64,000 nt of DNA from NCBI GenBank assembly GCA_016928055.1, contig JAFGLM010000033.1, positions 1-64,000 on the forward strand, given 5' to 3'. Within the stretch, counting starts at the first letter, position 1; each line of letters opens with the position of its first letter. The notes beneath the pieces are model-generated. The model ran no database searches, was not told where the DNA came from, and worked only from the letters and a program-made list of their open reading frames with translations. The DNA is from Gammaproteobacteria bacterium (GTDB taxonomy: Bacteria; Pseudomonadota; Gammaproteobacteria; HTCC5015). Shown here in pieces: positions 1 to 8,191 of this stretch. Both the position numbers and the translations under genes were made by a program.

Positions 1-49
1 CCAATAAAAAGGCTTGCCACAGCGTTGCTCAGTTCGCCCAAAAAATAAA

Positions 50-70
50 CCCCAGTAATTTTTACTGGGG
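50..70 (-). terminator. Intrinsic terminator of ilvA
   Basis: A 9-bp perfect stem (50-58 with 62-70, CCCCAGTAA and its complement) is followed on the minus strand by a T-rich run, the complement of the A-run at 40-48. It lies just beyond the ilvA stop codon and is oriented to end leftward transcription. Confidence 0.75.
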
Positions 71-86
71 TTTGTCAGCAGCCTGA

Positions 87-110
87 GACCCGCTCCGCGG
101 GTCTTTTTTT
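87..110 (+). terminator. Intrinsic terminator for a + strand gene left of the window
   Basis: The 7-bp stem GACCCGC/GCGGGTC (87-93 with 97-103) has a 3-nt loop and is followed by seven Ts at 104-110. It is oriented for rightward transcription, so it should serve a gene that ends before base 1. It sits back to back with the ilvA terminator. Confidence 0.75.
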
Positions 111-145
111 ATGGCTGCAGCGCCTTGTATAAAGCGAAACCCGGC

Positions 146-1660
146 TTACCTCAGGAACAGATCGTAGGCGGGATTGTCGGTCTCATCCTGATACTGATAA
201 CCCGATTTCTGCAAAAAGCGCTTAAATCGCGCCCATGCTTGATCTGGAATTTGCAGCCCCACTAATACTCGCCCATACGCAGCGCCATGATTACGATAGT
301 GAAACAGACTGATATTCCAATCCGGATGTAAGATCTCGAGAAATGCCAGCAATGCGCCAGGCCGTTCCGGAAATTCCAGCCTCAACAATCGTTCATTCAC
401 TAACGGTGGCGGATGCCCGCCAACCATGTAGCGAATATGCAGCTTTGCCATTTCATTATCAGTCACATCCAGAACCTTGAATCCCCTGGTAGTGAGCCGA
501 CTGAACATTTCCTGCTGCTGATGTATGCCTTGCGTCAATTCGACACCGGCGAATATGTACGCTTTGTCGATATCTGAAAATCGGTAGTTGAATTCTGTGA
601 TGCTAAGTTTTCCTAATGCACGACAAAACATCCTGAAGCTGCCGGGTTTTTCCGGTATCTCGACCGCCATCAACATTTCCCTTTGCTCGCCCAATTCCGC
701 GCGCTCTGATACATGGCGCAAACGATCGAAGTTCATATTTGCACCACTGATTATCGCTACCAACGTTCGTCCGGCTCCGGAATACTGCTGTGCATACTGC
801 TTGAGACCTGCCACAGCCAAGGCACCTGCCGGCTCCGCAATCGAACGAGTATCCTCAAATACATCTTTTATTGCCGCACAGATCTCATCGGTATCAACGG
901 TGATGATATCGTCGATCAGGTCTTTTGCAATTCTGAACGGCTCTTTACCCGCCTGCCTGACCGCTACACCATCAGCAAATAATCCGACCTTATGGAGCTT
1001 GATACGCCTGCCTGAATCAATGGCTGCCTTAAAACAGGCGGCATCTTTCGGCTCAACTCCAATCACTTTTATTTGCGGCTTTAGCATTTTGATATACACC
1101 GCCATGCCAGCAATCAATCCACCGCCACCGACCGGAATAAATACTGCGTGTAAATCATCCGGGTATTGACGCAATATTTCCGCGGCAATTGTACCCTGTC
1201 CGGCAATAACATCCGGATCATCATACGGATGGATAAAGGGTATGTTCTCCTGATTAGCCAGTTCGTGCGCATATTCATACGTTTCATCATATGAATCGCC
1301 ATGTAATTCGGTTTTTGCACCTAAAGCCTTAACCGCGTCAATCTTGATCGGCGGCGTGGTTCGTGGCATAAAAATGAGCGATTTAATTCCCATTTTGCGG
1401 GCCGCATAAGCCACCCCCTGCGCATGATTACCGGCAGACGCGCTGATGACGCTTTCCAGCCGCATAGTGCGACTCAGCTGAAAAATCCTGTTGTATGCAC
1501 CTCGCAATTTGAAAGAGAAAACCGGCTGCAAATCTTCGCGTTTTAAAAATACCCGGTGATCCAGACGTTTGCTTAAACGCAGCGCTATCTGCAGAGGTGT
1601 CTCAACAGCGACATCATAAACCCTCGCATTCAGTATTTTGGTCAGGTACTTGTTCGGCAT
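146..1660 (-). CDS. ilvA: Threonine ammonia-lyase, biosynthetic (threonine deaminase)
   Basis: This enzyme deaminates L-threonine to 2-oxobutanoate, the first committed step of isoleucine synthesis, in the cytoplasm. The 504-residue product has the fold-type II PLP domain: the PLP lysine sits in FSFKLRGAYNR (about residue 51), followed by SAGNHAQG and the phosphate-binding GGGGLIAG. Two C-terminal ACT-like regulatory segments (about 335-500) mark the long, isoleucine-inhibited biosynthetic form rather than the short catabolic TdcB. The length matches the E. coli enzyme. It is divergent from rpiA, an arrangement I recall from Pseudomonas, and is followed by its own terminator. Confidence 0.96.
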   Translation of the reverse strand: MPNKYLTKILNARVYDVAVETPLQIALRLSKRLDHRVFLKREDLQPVFSFKLRGAYNRIFQLSRTMRLESVISASAGNHAQGVAYAARKMGIKSLIFMPRTTPPIKIDAVKALGAKTELHGDSYDETYEYAHELANQENIPFIHPYDDPDVIAGQGTIAAEILRQYPDDLHAVFIPVGGGGLIAGMAVYIKMLKPQIKVIGVEPKDAACFKAAIDSGRRIKLHKVGLFADGVAVRQAGKEPFRIAKDLIDDIITVDTDEICAAIKDVFEDTRSIAEPAGALAVAGLKQYAQQYSGAGRTLVAIISGANMNFDRLRHVSERAELGEQREMLMAVEIPEKPGSFRMFCRALGKLSITEFNYRFSDIDKAYIFAGVELTQGIHQQQEMFSRLTTRGFKVLDVTDNEMAKLHIRYMVGGHPPPLVNERLLRLEFPERPGALLAFLEILHPDWNISLFHYRNHGAAYGRVLVGLQIPDQAWARFKRFLQKSGYQYQDETDNPAYDLFLR

Positions 1661-1818
1661 CGTCGCTCCAAATTAATCTCCACAGAAGAATATACATCAT
1701 TGTGATTATGCTATGCGGCAATTTGCCGGCTTTGAAAATATCCCAATAACAGGATTTTCAGGATAAACTAACCCTTCATCAATACTTCCCTATCAATTTT
1801 CAAAATGGACTCCTTTCA

Positions 1819-2481
1819 ATGAATGCTGAACAAATGAAACGCGCCGCCGCCGAGGCCGCTATTAAATACGTCGAACCCGGTACGATTATAGGTGTCGGTT
1901 CTGGTTCAACGACCAATCATTTTATCGATCTTCTGGCCGAACACCGCATTGCTGTTAAAGCGGTAGTTGCTGCTTCCGCAGCCAGTGAAAATCGTCTTCG
2001 TCAACACCACATCCCATTGACTGACTTAAATTCGAGTGGCGATTTACCTCTTTACGTCGATGGCGCCGATGAGGCAAACCGTTTTTTGCAGCTTATCAAA
2101 GGCGGGGGAGGTGCCCTGACGCGCGAAAAAATCGTTGCCAGCGCCAGCAAGAAGTTTATCTGTATTGCCGATGCTTCCAAAAAAGTCGATGCGCTAGGCA
2201 AATTCCCTCTTCCAGTAGAAGTGATTCCTATGGCACGCAGCTACGTCGCACGTCAACTGGTTCGCCTGCATGGCAACCCGGTTCTACGTGAAGGCTATAC
2301 TACCGATAACGGCAATCTGATTCTCGACGTGCATAACCTGCAAATAAACGAACCCATTAACCTGGAACGCCAAATTAATAACATCGCCGGTGTGGTCGAA
2401 GTGGGGTTGTTTGCATTAAGGCCGGCGGACGTCCTGATCCTGGCCGGTATCGATGGCATTAAAACGCTTACCGCATCCTGA
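1819..2481 (+). CDS. rpiA: Ribose-5-phosphate isomerase A
   Basis: The product interconverts ribose 5-phosphate and ribulose 5-phosphate in the non-oxidative pentose phosphate pathway. At 220 residues it has the usual RpiA length. The signature motifs are present: [11 protein letters not shown] near residue 25, DGADEAN near 80, and [11 protein letters not shown] near 95, which hold the phosphate-binding and catalytic residues. The ATG follows a CTCCTTTCA stretch without a strong Shine-Dalgarno sequence. The ApbE-like gene follows after 41 bp on the same strand and may be cotranscribed. Confidence 0.96.
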   Translation: MNAEQMKRAAAEAAIKYVEPGTIIGVGSGSTTNHFIDLLAEHRIAVKAVVAASAASENRLRQHHIPLTDLNSSGDLPLYVDGADEANRFLQLIKGGGGALTREKIVASASKKFICIADASKKVDALGKFPLPVEVIPMARSYVARQLVRLHGNPVLREGYTTDNGNLILDVHNLQINEPINLERQINNIAGVVEVGLFALRPADVLILAGIDGIKTLTAS

Positions 2482-2522
2482 GAGAACTTGATATCGAATG
2501 AAATGCGCTATTTCATGAAGAT

Positions 2523-3425
2523 GTGACTAAACGACCCCAGAAAGCAGACATAAAGGTTCGCGACGGTTACTGTGTTGGCCATTTCTCCGCCATGGCCAGC
2601 CCTTGTGAACTTTTGGTCGATTCCGACGATAGTGAACTAGCCAAACAAATTACTCATCTCGCATTGACGGAAGCGTCACGCATAGAAGAGAAGTTCAGTC
2701 GCTATCGAAACGACAATATAGTACACAAAATTAATAACAGTACAGGTGGTCAAATTGAAGTCGATAAGGAAACGGCTCAGCTGCTCGATTTCTCTGCAAA
2801 ACTTTATCAACTCAGTGACGGTATGTTTGATATTACTTCGGGCGTATTACGTAAGGCATGGCAATTCGACGGCAGCGATCATGTTCCGGATGATCATTTG
2901 ATAGGGGAATTACTGCCTAATGTCGGTTGGCCAAAACTCGAATGGAGAAATCCGATAATAAGGGTGCCGACCAATATGCAAATCGATTTTGGCGGCATCG
3001 GCAAAGAATATGCTGTTGATCGCTGCGTGCAATTAATAATGAAAAACTATGCAGTTGCGTGCCTTGTCAATTTTGGAGGTGACCTGGCCGTAACCGGGCC
3101 ACGTCAAAATAATGAGTCTTGGCAAATCGGTATCGAATCGGTGCAGGCACCTGGACAAAACAGCGGTAAAATACTTTCTCTTTCTCGTGGTGCCATCGCT
3201 ACCAGCGGCGACGTACGACGTTTTGTACTTAAAGACGGTAAACGTTACGGTCACATACTGAATCCAAAAACCGGTTGGCCGGTTGAAGGTGCACCGCGTT
3301 CTGTAACGGTAACTGCAGCCACCTGTACTGAGGCTGGTATGCTGGCCACCTTCGCCATGCTGCACGGACAAAATTGCGAAAGTTTTCTTGATGCTGAAGG
3401 AATAACTTACTGGAGTTTACGTTGA
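2523..3425 (+). CDS. ApbE-like FAD:protein FMN transferase
   Basis: ApbE proteins attach FMN covalently to threonine residues of partner proteins such as Nqr or Rnf subunits. This 300-residue product shows the family order: an N-terminal MASPCELLV block, RIEEKFSRY, the FGGIGKEYAVDR nucleotide segment, the NFGGDLAVTG strand, SGDVRRF, and HILNPKTGWPV close to the metal and FAD site. The start is GTG. An in-frame TGA at 2499-2501 prevents a longer N-terminus, so the protein has no signal peptide or lipobox, whereas most ApbE proteins are exported. No Nqr, Rnf or NosR partner is in the window, so the substrate is unknown. Confidence 0.85.
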   Translation: MTKRPQKADIKVRDGYCVGHFSAMASPCELLVDSDDSELAKQITHLALTEASRIEEKFSRYRNDNIVHKINNSTGGQIEVDKETAQLLDFSAKLYQLSDGMFDITSGVLRKAWQFDGSDHVPDDHLIGELLPNVGWPKLEWRNPIIRVPTNMQIDFGGIGKEYAVDRCVQLIMKNYAVACLVNFGGDLAVTGPRQNNESWQIGIESVQAPGQNSGKILSLSRGAIATSGDVRRFVLKDGKRYGHILNPKTGWPVEGAPRSVTVTAATCTEAGMLATFAMLHGQNCESFLDAEGITYWSLR

Positions 3426-3628
3426 GATTATATGAGTGCGCCACGGCCGCTCGACTGCATGCATCGTACTACAACCACCTACTGCATCGCCGACGGAAAC
3501 CGATGAACGAAAGACAGTGGCGCTGACTAATGCATCGGCTGGATAATCCTTGTCTTGAATAGAACACATCTTAATGATTTCGTTTTAGCGAAACTGATAA
3601 GAATTTGTATAATTCTTATTTAATTCAG
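3426..3628. other. Intergenic interval between apbE-like gene and tRNA-Gln
   Basis: I see no convincing gene here. A 24-codon ATG frame at 3431 lacks a ribosome-binding site and any recognisable product. The right end contains two AT-rich hairpins that could end transcription of tRNA-Gln. Confidence 0.5.
3597..3619 (-). terminator. Possible terminator hairpin downstream of tRNA-Gln
   Basis: The 9-bp stem ATAAGAATT/AATTCTTAT encloses a 5-nt loop, 10 nt beyond the tRNA-Gln CCA end on the minus strand. A second small stem (TTTCG/CGAAA) follows. There is no clean T-tract, so the function is uncertain. Confidence 0.35.
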
Positions 3629-3702
3629 TGGCTGGGGGACCAGGATTTGAACCTGGGTTGGCGGAGTCAGAGTCCGCAGTCCTACCGCTAGACGATCCCC
3701 CA
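3629..3702 (-). tRNA. tRNA-Gln (anticodon CUG)
   Basis: Read on the minus strand, the 74-nt sequence starts TGGGGGATCG and ends with an encoded CCA. The 7-bp acceptor stem is intact, and the anticodon stem GCGGA/TCCGC encloses the loop CTCTGAC, giving anticodon CUG. The T-arm carries GGTTCAAAT. The sequence closely resembles E. coli tRNA-Gln, including the U1 start typical of glutamine tRNAs. Confidence 0.95.
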
Positions 3703-3768
3703 ATCAAAACTGACAGACTGCATGATTATAGCGGAACCAGGAGAACGGGAAATAGCTTATAAAATGAA

Positions 3769-3790
3769 GACGCCCCTCAAAAGGGGCGTC
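3769..3790 (-). terminator. Terminator of rplM-rpsI
   Basis: A 9-bp GC-rich stem (GACGCCCCT with AGGGGCGTC) and 4-nt loop lie 10 bp beyond the rpsI stop. On the minus strand the hairpin is followed by TTCATTTTA, a broken T-tract. Confidence 0.65.
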
Positions 3791-3800
3791 AACTTTATTG

Positions 3801-4193
3801 TTAGCGCTTCGAATACTGCTCGCTCTTGCGGGCCTTTTTAAATCCAAATTTCTTGCGCTCGACCTCGCGGGCGTCGCGAGTAACATAACCGGCCTTACGT
3901 AATGAGCTGCGTAATTGCTCATCGTATTCAATCAAGGCGCGGGTAATACCATGACGAATCGCTCCGGCTTGGCCGCTTGCTCCACCGCCGGCGACCGTGG
4001 CATGAATATCAAATTTTTCGTTTAATTCAGCGGCATGCAACGGCTGACGCACGACCATGCGGGCCGTTTCACGCCCGAAGTACTTATCCAGAGGTTGATC
4101 ATTGACAACGATATTGCCGCTACCCGGGCGCAGAAAAACTCTCGCACTGGAGGTCTTACGTCGGCCGGTACCATAATATTGTGTTTCTGCCAT
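3801..4193 (-). CDS. rpsI: 30S ribosomal protein S9
   Basis: S9 is a small-subunit protein whose basic C-terminal tail reaches the P site. The start is set at the ATG giving [19 protein letters not shown], which matches the family N-terminus. A longer frame reaching 4301 would overlap rplM and adds a non-homologous leader. The 130-residue product contains the [13 protein letters not shown] block and ends in the typical [12 protein letters not shown] tail. It follows rplM by 25 bp in the conserved L13-S9 operon. Confidence 0.97.
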   Translation of the reverse strand: MAETQYYGTGRRKTSSARVFLRPGSGNIVVNDQPLDKYFGRETARMVVRQPLHAAELNEKFDIHATVAGGGASGQAGAIRHGITRALIEYDEQLRSSLRKAGYVTRDAREVERKKFGFKKARKSEQYSKR

Positions 4194-4218
4194 CAGTATC
4201 TCGTTATTCCAATAATTA

Positions 4219-4647
4219 TTAAATTTCCAGCGGCTTTGGTTGCTGCGCCGCGTGATTATGCTGCGGACCCGCATAGACTTTAAGCTTGCGATACATCGCA
4301 CGTCCCAGCGGATTTTTCGGCAGCATGCCTTTTACTGCTGTTTCGATAATTTTTTCAGGTTTCCTGGCCAGTAACTTTTCAAAGCTTATGCTCTTCAGGT
4401 TACCTATAAAGCCAGTGTGATGGTGGTACATTTTGTCTTTGGCTTTATTGCCGGTCACGTGGATTTTTTCAGCATTAACCACAACAATGTAGTCGCCGGT
4501 ATCCACATGCGGAGTATATTCTGGTTTGTGCTTGCCACGCAGGCGGCGCGCCACTTCTGTGGCCAGACGACCCAGTGTTTTGCCACTGGCATCTACGATG
4601 TACCAGTCCCGTGTGACTTCTTCTGATTTTGCGCTAAAGGTTTTCAT
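4219..4647 (-). CDS. rplM: 50S ribosomal protein L13
   Basis: L13 is an early-assembly large-subunit protein that binds 23S rRNA. The product is 142 residues, the usual bacterial length. It begins [20 protein letters not shown] and carries the signature block [19 protein letters not shown] in the variant form [16 protein letters not shown]. It is the first gene of the rplM-rpsI operon. The roughly 145-bp upstream gap separates it from the divergent coq7. Confidence 0.98.
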   Translation of the reverse strand: MKTFSAKSEEVTRDWYIVDASGKTLGRLATEVARRLRGKHKPEYTPHVDTGDYIVVVNAEKIHVTGNKAKDKMYHHHTGFIGNLKSISFEKLLARKPEKIIETAVKGMLPKNPLGRAMYRKLKVYAGPQHNHAAQQPKPLEI

Positions 4648-4793
4648 TTGTTTCTATCTGAGTTCAAAATGACCCGCACCGAAGGCTCAACGCCCCAAAG
4701 TGCATGCCATGCGAAAGGGCGGTAATATTAATGAAATCGGCCTCGGCATACAAGCGCCAATAGCCCTGATTTCTACTTAATTTCTGACCGTAA

Positions 4794-5444
4794 ATGACTG
4801 AACGAGACAAATTCTTGACCCCGCTTGATCGATTTCTGTCTGAGCTGGATCACGCCTTGCGAACCACCCTTGCCTCCCCGTCTGCAAGTCGGCAAACCAC
4901 CCCGGCCGATACTGCGCCGGAAAATCCCCTTTCGGAGAGTCAACTTCGGCTTAGCCAGGGTTTAATGCGAATTAATCACAGCGGTGAAATAGCCGCTCAG
5001 GCACTGTATAGGGGCCAGGCTGTGTTGGCACGCGATGAGCAGCAGCAAAACACCTTGTTACGAGCAGCTGGTGAGGAACTGGATCATCTGCACTGGTGTC
5101 AACAGCGCCTCAGCGAGCTAAATAGTCGGGTATCTAAATTCGTTCCAGCCTGGTACGCCGGTTCCTTTTTGATTGGCATTGTTGCCGGCCTGGCCGGTGA
5201 TCGCTGGAGTCTGGGCTTTGTTGAGGAAACAGAAAATCAGGTTTCTGTTCATCTCAAAGATCATCTACAACGTTTACCGCGAGCGGACCAGCGTAGCCGC
5301 GCTATCGTTACCCGTATGCTTGAGGATGAATCACGTCATGCTGCCGCCGCAAAAGCCGCCGGCGCACAGGAATTACCGGTTACGATAAAGGCCGCCATGA
5401 CACAAATCGCAAATCTGATGCGATTTGTCAGTTTTCGAATATAG
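4794..5444 (+). CDS. coq7: 2-polyprenyl-3-methyl-6-methoxy-1,4-benzoquinone monooxygenase (ubiquinone hydroxylase)
   Basis: Coq7 is a carboxylate-bridged di-iron hydroxylase that catalyses the penultimate step of aerobic ubiquinone synthesis at the inner membrane. The 216-residue product contains [25 protein letters not shown] and MLEDESRHA, which supply the Glu and His di-iron ligands (ExxH pairs). A hydrophobic segment near 122-140 fits the membrane-dipping helix. Its stop overlaps the convergent speD by 17 bp. I recall the same coq7-speD-osmC-crp neighbourhood from Pseudomonas. Confidence 0.95.
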   Translation: MTERDKFLTPLDRFLSELDHALRTTLASPSASRQTTPADTAPENPLSESQLRLSQGLMRINHSGEIAAQALYRGQAVLARDEQQQNTLLRAAGEELDHLHWCQQRLSELNSRVSKFVPAWYAGSFLIGIVAGLAGDRWSLGFVEETENQVSVHLKDHLQRLPRADQRSRAIVTRMLEDESRHAAAAKAAGAQELPVTIKAAMTQIANLMRFVSFRI

Positions 5445-6255
5445 CTTCCTTGCGGCCATATTCGCGACCATAAAAAATCTCCTCCATTTCCTGACGCAGA
5501 TTAGCAAAAATCCTCTCAAGCTCTTCCGGCTCATAACCCATTTCACCACGACCAAACAGATAATTGTCCAGATCCAGTTCCTTCAACATCATTTTGGTGT
5601 GGAAAATATTTTCCTGATAAACATTTACGTCGATCATCTGATACCGATTTCTTGTGTCATCCGCTAAAAAATTTTGTATGGAATTGATTTCGTGATCGAT
5701 AAAGTGCTTACCGCCATCTATGCTGCGGGTGAAGCCTCTAATCCTATAATCTACAATCACAATGTCCGAGTCGAACGCATGAATCAGGTAATTTAGCGCT
5801 TTAAGTGGCGAAACCTTGCCACAGGTGGACACATCAATATCAGCACGGAAGGTGCTAAACCCCGTAAATGGATGTGCTTCAGGATAGGTGTGTACGGTCA
5901 AATGACTTTTATCCAGATGTGCCACCACAGCATCCGGTAACGGCCCTGGCTTTTCAGTATGTAATAATTTTGGGTCCTTAATCGGCTCCTCAGAAATGAG
6001 CATCGTAACGCTGGCACCCTGAGGATCATAATCCTGCCGGGCAATATTCAGTATATTGGCGCCGATAATATTACTGACTTCACGCAACACCTCTGTAAGG
6101 CGCTCGGCATTGTAACACTCGTCAATATACTCAATGTATTCATTCTGATCCGCTTTGGAAGCGGCATAACAAATATCGTAAATATTAAAACTCAGGCTCT
6201 TGGTCAGATTATTGAAACCATGCAGTTTGAGCCTATCGCAACTCATTTCATTCAT
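5428..6255 (-). CDS. speD: S-adenosylmethionine decarboxylase proenzyme
   Basis: SpeD makes decarboxylated SAM, the aminopropyl donor for spermidine synthesis. It is an E. coli-class (1A) enzyme of 275 residues. The self-cleavage site is visible as [13 protein letters not shown], where the chain breaks before Ser117 to generate the pyruvoyl cofactor; [13 protein letters not shown] follows. The start could also be the second Met, three codons in. No spermidine synthase is in the window. The 3' end overlaps coq7 on the opposite strand. Confidence 0.95.
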   Translation of the reverse strand: MNEMSCDRLKLHGFNNLTKSLSFNIYDICYAASKADQNEYIEYIDECYNAERLTEVLREVSNIIGANILNIARQDYDPQGASVTMLISEEPIKDPKLLHTEKPGPLPDAVVAHLDKSHLTVHTYPEAHPFTGFSTFRADIDVSTCGKVSPLKALNYLIHAFDSDIVIVDYRIRGFTRSIDGGKHFIDHEINSIQNFLADDTRNRYQMIDVNVYQENIFHTKMMLKELDLDNYLFGRGEMGYEPEELERIFANLRQEMEEIFYGREYGRKEAIFEN

Positions 6256-6370
6256 TCTTGGTAACTACCTCGGTGATCATAGCGATGCAGGTTGCGCCGC
6301 CCGATACCCGCGAATTATAGAGCCTATTCAGAGAATTCCCAGAAAATAATTATGGGTTCGGGGCCACTGG

Positions 6371-6793
6371 TCAGCCAATAATTTCATGGTCATGAGTTAT
6401 GACCGCGGTTTTTTCCAGCATCTTGGACACGGAACAGTATTTCTCCGCCGAGAGAGAAATCGCGCGCTGGATATGCTTTTCGCTAAGATTCTCCCCCTTC
6501 AGCACATAGTGCAGATGTATTTTGGTAAATACTTTTGGGTCCTCATTGGCCCGCTCAGCTTCTATATCAATCACGCAATCATCCACCTGCTGACGGGCCT
6601 TACGTAGAATCATCAGCACATCAATTGCTGAACAACCACCCAATCCAAGCAGCACCATTTCCATCGGTCTCGGACCACTGTCTTGTCCACCAACATCAAC
6701 AGCGCTATCCATTATGACTTGATGCCCGGTGCCTGATTCGCCGGAAAATGTCATACCCTTGATTAATTTGATACGAGCTTTCATTCCTATCAT
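6371..6793 (-). CDS. OsmC/YhfA-like family protein
   Basis: The 140-residue product belongs to the OsmC/Ohr superfamily, many members of which reduce peroxides through two cysteines. Both are present: one in LGLGGCSAIDVL (about residue 54) and one in AEKYCSVSKML (about residue 119). The divergent position next to crp is the same as for E. coli yhfA and for the Pseudomonas gene beside vfr, so it is probably the YhfA orthologue. The physiological substrate is not known from sequence. Confidence 0.88.
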   Translation of the reverse strand: MIGMKARIKLIKGMTFSGESGTGHQVIMDSAVDVGGQDSGPRPMEMVLLGLGGCSAIDVLMILRKARQQVDDCVIDIEAERANEDPKVFTKIHLHYVLKGENLSEKHIQRAISLSAEKYCSVSKMLEKTAVITHDHEIIG

Positions 6794-6963
6794 TTCTCCA
6801 AAATGGTACTAATTAACTGATTGATTTAATCTTTAGGCATATAAATACGAACTAGCAAAAATTTAGTCTATCGCTCGTTTTCGTGATTAGCGCAACTTGG
6901 CGCAAGACTCTATTAACCAACTGGATTCTATTTGCTTTAAATTCCGGTAAAAACAGCAATCAA

Positions 6964-6992
6964 TTGTCTATCCAACAAAATAGACTTAGAAT
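6964..6992 (+). promoter_or_regulatory. Predicted sigma-70 promoter of crp
   Basis: TTGTCT (6964-6969) and TAGAAT (6987-6992) are separated by exactly 17 bp, giving a likely start near 6999, about 37 nt before the crp ATG. The spacer and -35 element also contain the inverted repeat GTCTAT/ATAGAC. No TGTGA-N6-TCACA site is visible here, so autoregulation is not evident. Confidence 0.6.
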
Positions 6993-7035
6993 GCCACCAG
7001 TATCTCGGGCCTTCATTTGTTTATGAGAACACCAC

Positions 7036-7671
7036 ATGGCGATTCCGATAAAAGATAAAAATGATCCTGCATTGCAGCGTTTTCTGCAACACTGCCATCG
7101 CAAACACTATCCGGCGCGAGCAACCATAATTCATGAAGGAGACGTTCCGGACACACTGTACTATATCATTGACGGCTCAGTCAGCGTACTGATCGAGGAT
7201 GACGACGGTCGCGAGATTGTGCTTGCCTACTTAAATCCAGGTGATTTTTTTGGCGAAATGGGTTTGTTCGAGGAAGATATTTCGCGCAGCGCCTGGGTCG
7301 TGGCACGCACCGGCTGCGAAATGGCTGAGATTAACTATGATCAGTTCCGCAATCTGGCAATGGACGATGCCGCAATCATTTTTAGACTGGCAGCGCAAAT
7401 GGCAACCCGCCTACGCAAAACCAGCCGCAAGGTCAGCGAACTGGCTTTCCTCGATGTAACCGGTCGGGTAGCCCATACTTTGCTCGAACTCGCACATGAG
7501 CCCGATTCCATGACCCACCCGGATGGCATGCAAATACGCATCACCCGCCAGGAGATTGCACGCATTGTCGGCTGTTCCCGTGAAATGGTAGGGCGCGTAC
7601 TTAAGGAACTGGAGGAAGAAGGATTGATTACTGCTCACGGCAAGACCATCGTCATATTCGGGACGAGGTAG
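7036..7671 (+). CDS. crp: cAMP-activated global transcription regulator (CRP/Vfr)
   Basis: This is a global regulator that binds cAMP and then TGTGA-N6-TCACA sites. The 211-residue product has an N-terminal cyclic-nucleotide domain with [10 protein letters not shown] and SRSAW, giving the cAMP contacts G73, E74, R84 and S85. The dimer helix carries R125, T129 and S130, equivalent to E. coli R123, T127 and S128. The C-terminal helix-turn-helix reads [19 protein letters not shown], essentially that of CRP/Vfr, so the DNA specificity should be conserved. A perfect matching site occurs at 20281-20298. Confidence 0.95.
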   Translation: MAIPIKDKNDPALQRFLQHCHRKHYPARATIIHEGDVPDTLYYIIDGSVSVLIEDDDGREIVLAYLNPGDFFGEMGLFEEDISRSAWVVARTGCEMAEINYDQFRNLAMDDAAIIFRLAAQMATRLRKTSRKVSELAFLDVTGRVAHTLLELAHEPDSMTHPDGMQIRITRQEIARIVGCSREMVGRVLKELEEEGLITAHGKTIVIFGTR

Positions 7672-7693
7672 AAAAGCTTTTTTTAGCGTGTGA

Positions 7694-7720
7694 AAAAACC
7701 GGGACTTAAGCCCGGTTTTT
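7694..7720 (+). terminator. Intrinsic terminator of crp
   Basis: A stem of AAAAACCGGG with CCCGGTTTTT, 7-nt loop ACTTAAG, and a terminal T-run lies 22 bp after the crp stop. The flanking A-run makes it usable in both directions. Confidence 0.85.
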
Positions 7721-7754
7721 TAATACTACGTTTCGAGAATTCAAAACACCTTTG

Positions 7755-7860
7755 TCCGAGAGTTCGGGATTGCGCGACTCATCCATGAGCCGCGTCCTAC
7801 GGACTCGCAGCTAAGAAATGCTTTCGTAGCTGCTTGCGCCGATTCGTTCCAGACGAATTG
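7755..7860. repeat. Cluster of short perfect palindromes
   Basis: Four small hairpins follow each other: CTCAT/ATGAG (7778-7782 with 7785-7789), GTCC/GGAC (7794-7797 with 7801-7804), GCAGCTA/TAGCTGC (7807-7813 with 7827-7833) and ATTCGT/ACGAAT (7842-7847 with 7853-7858). There is no open reading frame. It resembles a REP/BIME-type extragenic palindromic element beside a tRNA, but I cannot confirm that it is repeated in the genome. Confidence 0.5.
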
Positions 7861-7884
7861 GTCGAACAAGGGCTCTCACCAAAT

Positions 7885-7948
7885 CCTCTCTCTCCGCCAT
7901 ATAAAAAAGCCCCACGATGGGGGCTTTTTTATATGGCGGAGAGAGAGG
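7885..7948. repeat. 29-bp perfect inverted repeat spanning the tRNA-Ser 3' end and terminator
   Basis: Bases 7885-7913 are the exact reverse complement of 7920-7948, with a 6-bp loop. The right arm contains the tRNA-Ser 3' acceptor end with CCA, and the left arm is an inverted copy of it. The centre (GCCCC/GGGGC flanked by six As and six Ts, 7903-7930) is an intrinsic terminator that works in both directions and would end tRNA-Ser transcription. Confidence 0.85.
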
Positions 7949-8024
7949 GATTCGAACCCTCGATACGCTATTAACGTATACACACTTTCCAGGCGTGCTC
8001 CTTAAACCACTCGGACACCTCTCC
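7934..8024 (-). tRNA. tRNA-Ser (anticodon GGA)
   Basis: On the minus strand the 91-nt gene begins GGAGAGGTGTCCGAGTGG and ends with encoded CCA. The anticodon stem CACGC/GTGTG carries the loop CTGGAAA, so the anticodon is GGA. A long variable arm (class II tRNA) precedes the T-arm with GGTTCGAAT. The acceptor stem is complete, with one G-U pair. Confidence 0.95.
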
Positions 8025-8107
8025 GTATTCTTAACTCAGCTCTCCAATAAAACTCCCTTTACTGGAAAGTGTTGCCTAATCTATCGCGAAAATACTCATC
8101 GCGGGCG

Positions 8108-8140
8108 GTGCTCCTTAAACCACTCGGACACCTCTCCGTA
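8108..8140 (-). pseudogene. Duplicated 5' fragment of tRNA-Ser
   Basis: Bases 8108-8140 repeat 7995-8027 exactly: 33 bp in the same orientation, covering the tRNA 5' acceptor strand, the D-arm and the start of the anticodon stem, plus 3 bp of upstream flank. No anticodon loop, T-arm or 3' acceptor strand follows, so it cannot be a functional tRNA. Confidence 0.8.
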
Positions 8141-8191
8141 CTTCTAAAGGGCGGCTTTTATACCGTAACAGTCGCAAGAAGACAACCTAGC

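Noticed and set aside
588..1169. Long + strand frame inside ilvA
   Set aside because: It is a shadow of the conserved ilvA frame, with no recognisable domains.
3431..3505. A 24-codon frame with a run of four Thr after the ApbE-like gene, considered as a leader peptide
   Set aside because: No threonine biosynthesis genes follow; the next feature is a tRNA on the opposite strand.
8108..8140. A second tRNA-Ser gene
   Set aside because: Only the first third of the tRNA is duplicated; no anticodon loop, T-arm or 3' acceptor strand.
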